From assembly GCA_022790755.1 (NCBI GenBank), contig JAAVXR010000027.1:1-54409 (forward strand): 54,409 nt of DNA, read 5' to 3'. Source of the DNA: Hespellia sp. (GTDB lineage Bacteria; Bacillota; Clostridia; Lachnospirales; Lachnospiraceae). Below, one piece after another: positions 54,409 through 54,409 of the stretch. Numbering within the stretch: the first letter of the stretch is position 1; every line of letters begins with the position of its first letter. Below the pieces are notes generated by a model. The model did no database searches, was not told the origin of the DNA, and worked only from the letters and a program-made list of their open reading frames with translations. A program made the translations under genes and the position numbers.

Positions 54409-54409
54409 C

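Overview
The window looks like a chromosomal segment of a low-to-moderate GC, anaerobic Clostridia member, most likely a gut-type Lachnospiraceae. Supporting signs are Shine-Dalgarno (GGAGG-type) starts throughout with some GTG/TTG starts, T-box and FMN-riboswitch control, [FeFe]-hydrogenase maturases, a rubredoxin, SleB-type cell-wall hydrolase, ECF-type RibU and a GH65/beta-phosphoglucomutase sugar locus. I cannot fix genus or species from the sequence.

Layout. 1-5.3 kb (minus strand): a glycosyltransferase / permuted-papain-like protein / flippase-like membrane protein cluster running into eno and secG, preceded by a SleB-family hydrolase. 5.5-7.2 kb: ribU behind an FMN riboswitch, with tandem 51-bp repeats in its leader, and a PNPOx-family flavoprotein. 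7.3-9.8 kb (plus): a three-gene peptide-antibiotic-type ABC exporter (one ATPase, two permeases) with a possible activator-dependent promoter. 9.9-16 kb: tex, a TetR regulator with a diacylglycerol-kinase-like lipid kinase, a PAP2 phosphatase. 16-18 kb (minus): tightly overlapped rbsK-like / traX-like / acylphosphatase / MATE operon. 18.1-22.7 kb (plus): long structured leader, TM1266-family regulator and hydE-hydG-hydF, the H-cluster maturation set without a hydrogenase structural gene. 22.8-28.1 kb (minus): a compact three-gene restriction-modification-like operon with a DNA methyltransferase split over two proteins and a 1105-residue GIY-YIG/T5orf172 + SF2 helicase + degenerate methylase protein. 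28.4-30.7 kb: thrS with T-box leader. 30.7-34.6 kb: response regulator, histidine kinase and CPBP protease. 34.9 kb: tRNA-Ser(CGA). 35-41.7 kb (minus): rubredoxin and a probable catabolic/transport cluster of DUF554, M29-like, AroM, DUF1177, DUF917, AEC carrier and ArsP_2-type permease. 41.8-44.5 kb: HAD hydrolase and two tandem RimK-like ATP-grasp proteins. 44.5-54.4 kb (minus): FGGY kinase, unknown protein, then a sugar locus with two ABC permeases, MDR dehydrogenase, TIM-barrel isomerase, Gfo/Idh/MocA oxidoreductase, GH65 phosphorylase and pgmB.

How the genes work together. The 47-54.4 kb locus reads as import of an alpha-glucoside, phosphorolysis by GH65 to beta-glucose 1-phosphate, conversion to glucose 6-phosphate by pgmB, and redox/isomerase handling of the other moiety. 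The hyd genes build the hydrogenase cofactor, probably under a leader-RNA attenuator that I describe in the findings. The 22.8-28.1 kb operon is the best candidate for an incompletely described system: it carries two separate SAM-binding halves but only one NPPY catalytic half. Three loci carry the same structured 51-bp tandem repeat, an unexplained dispersed element.
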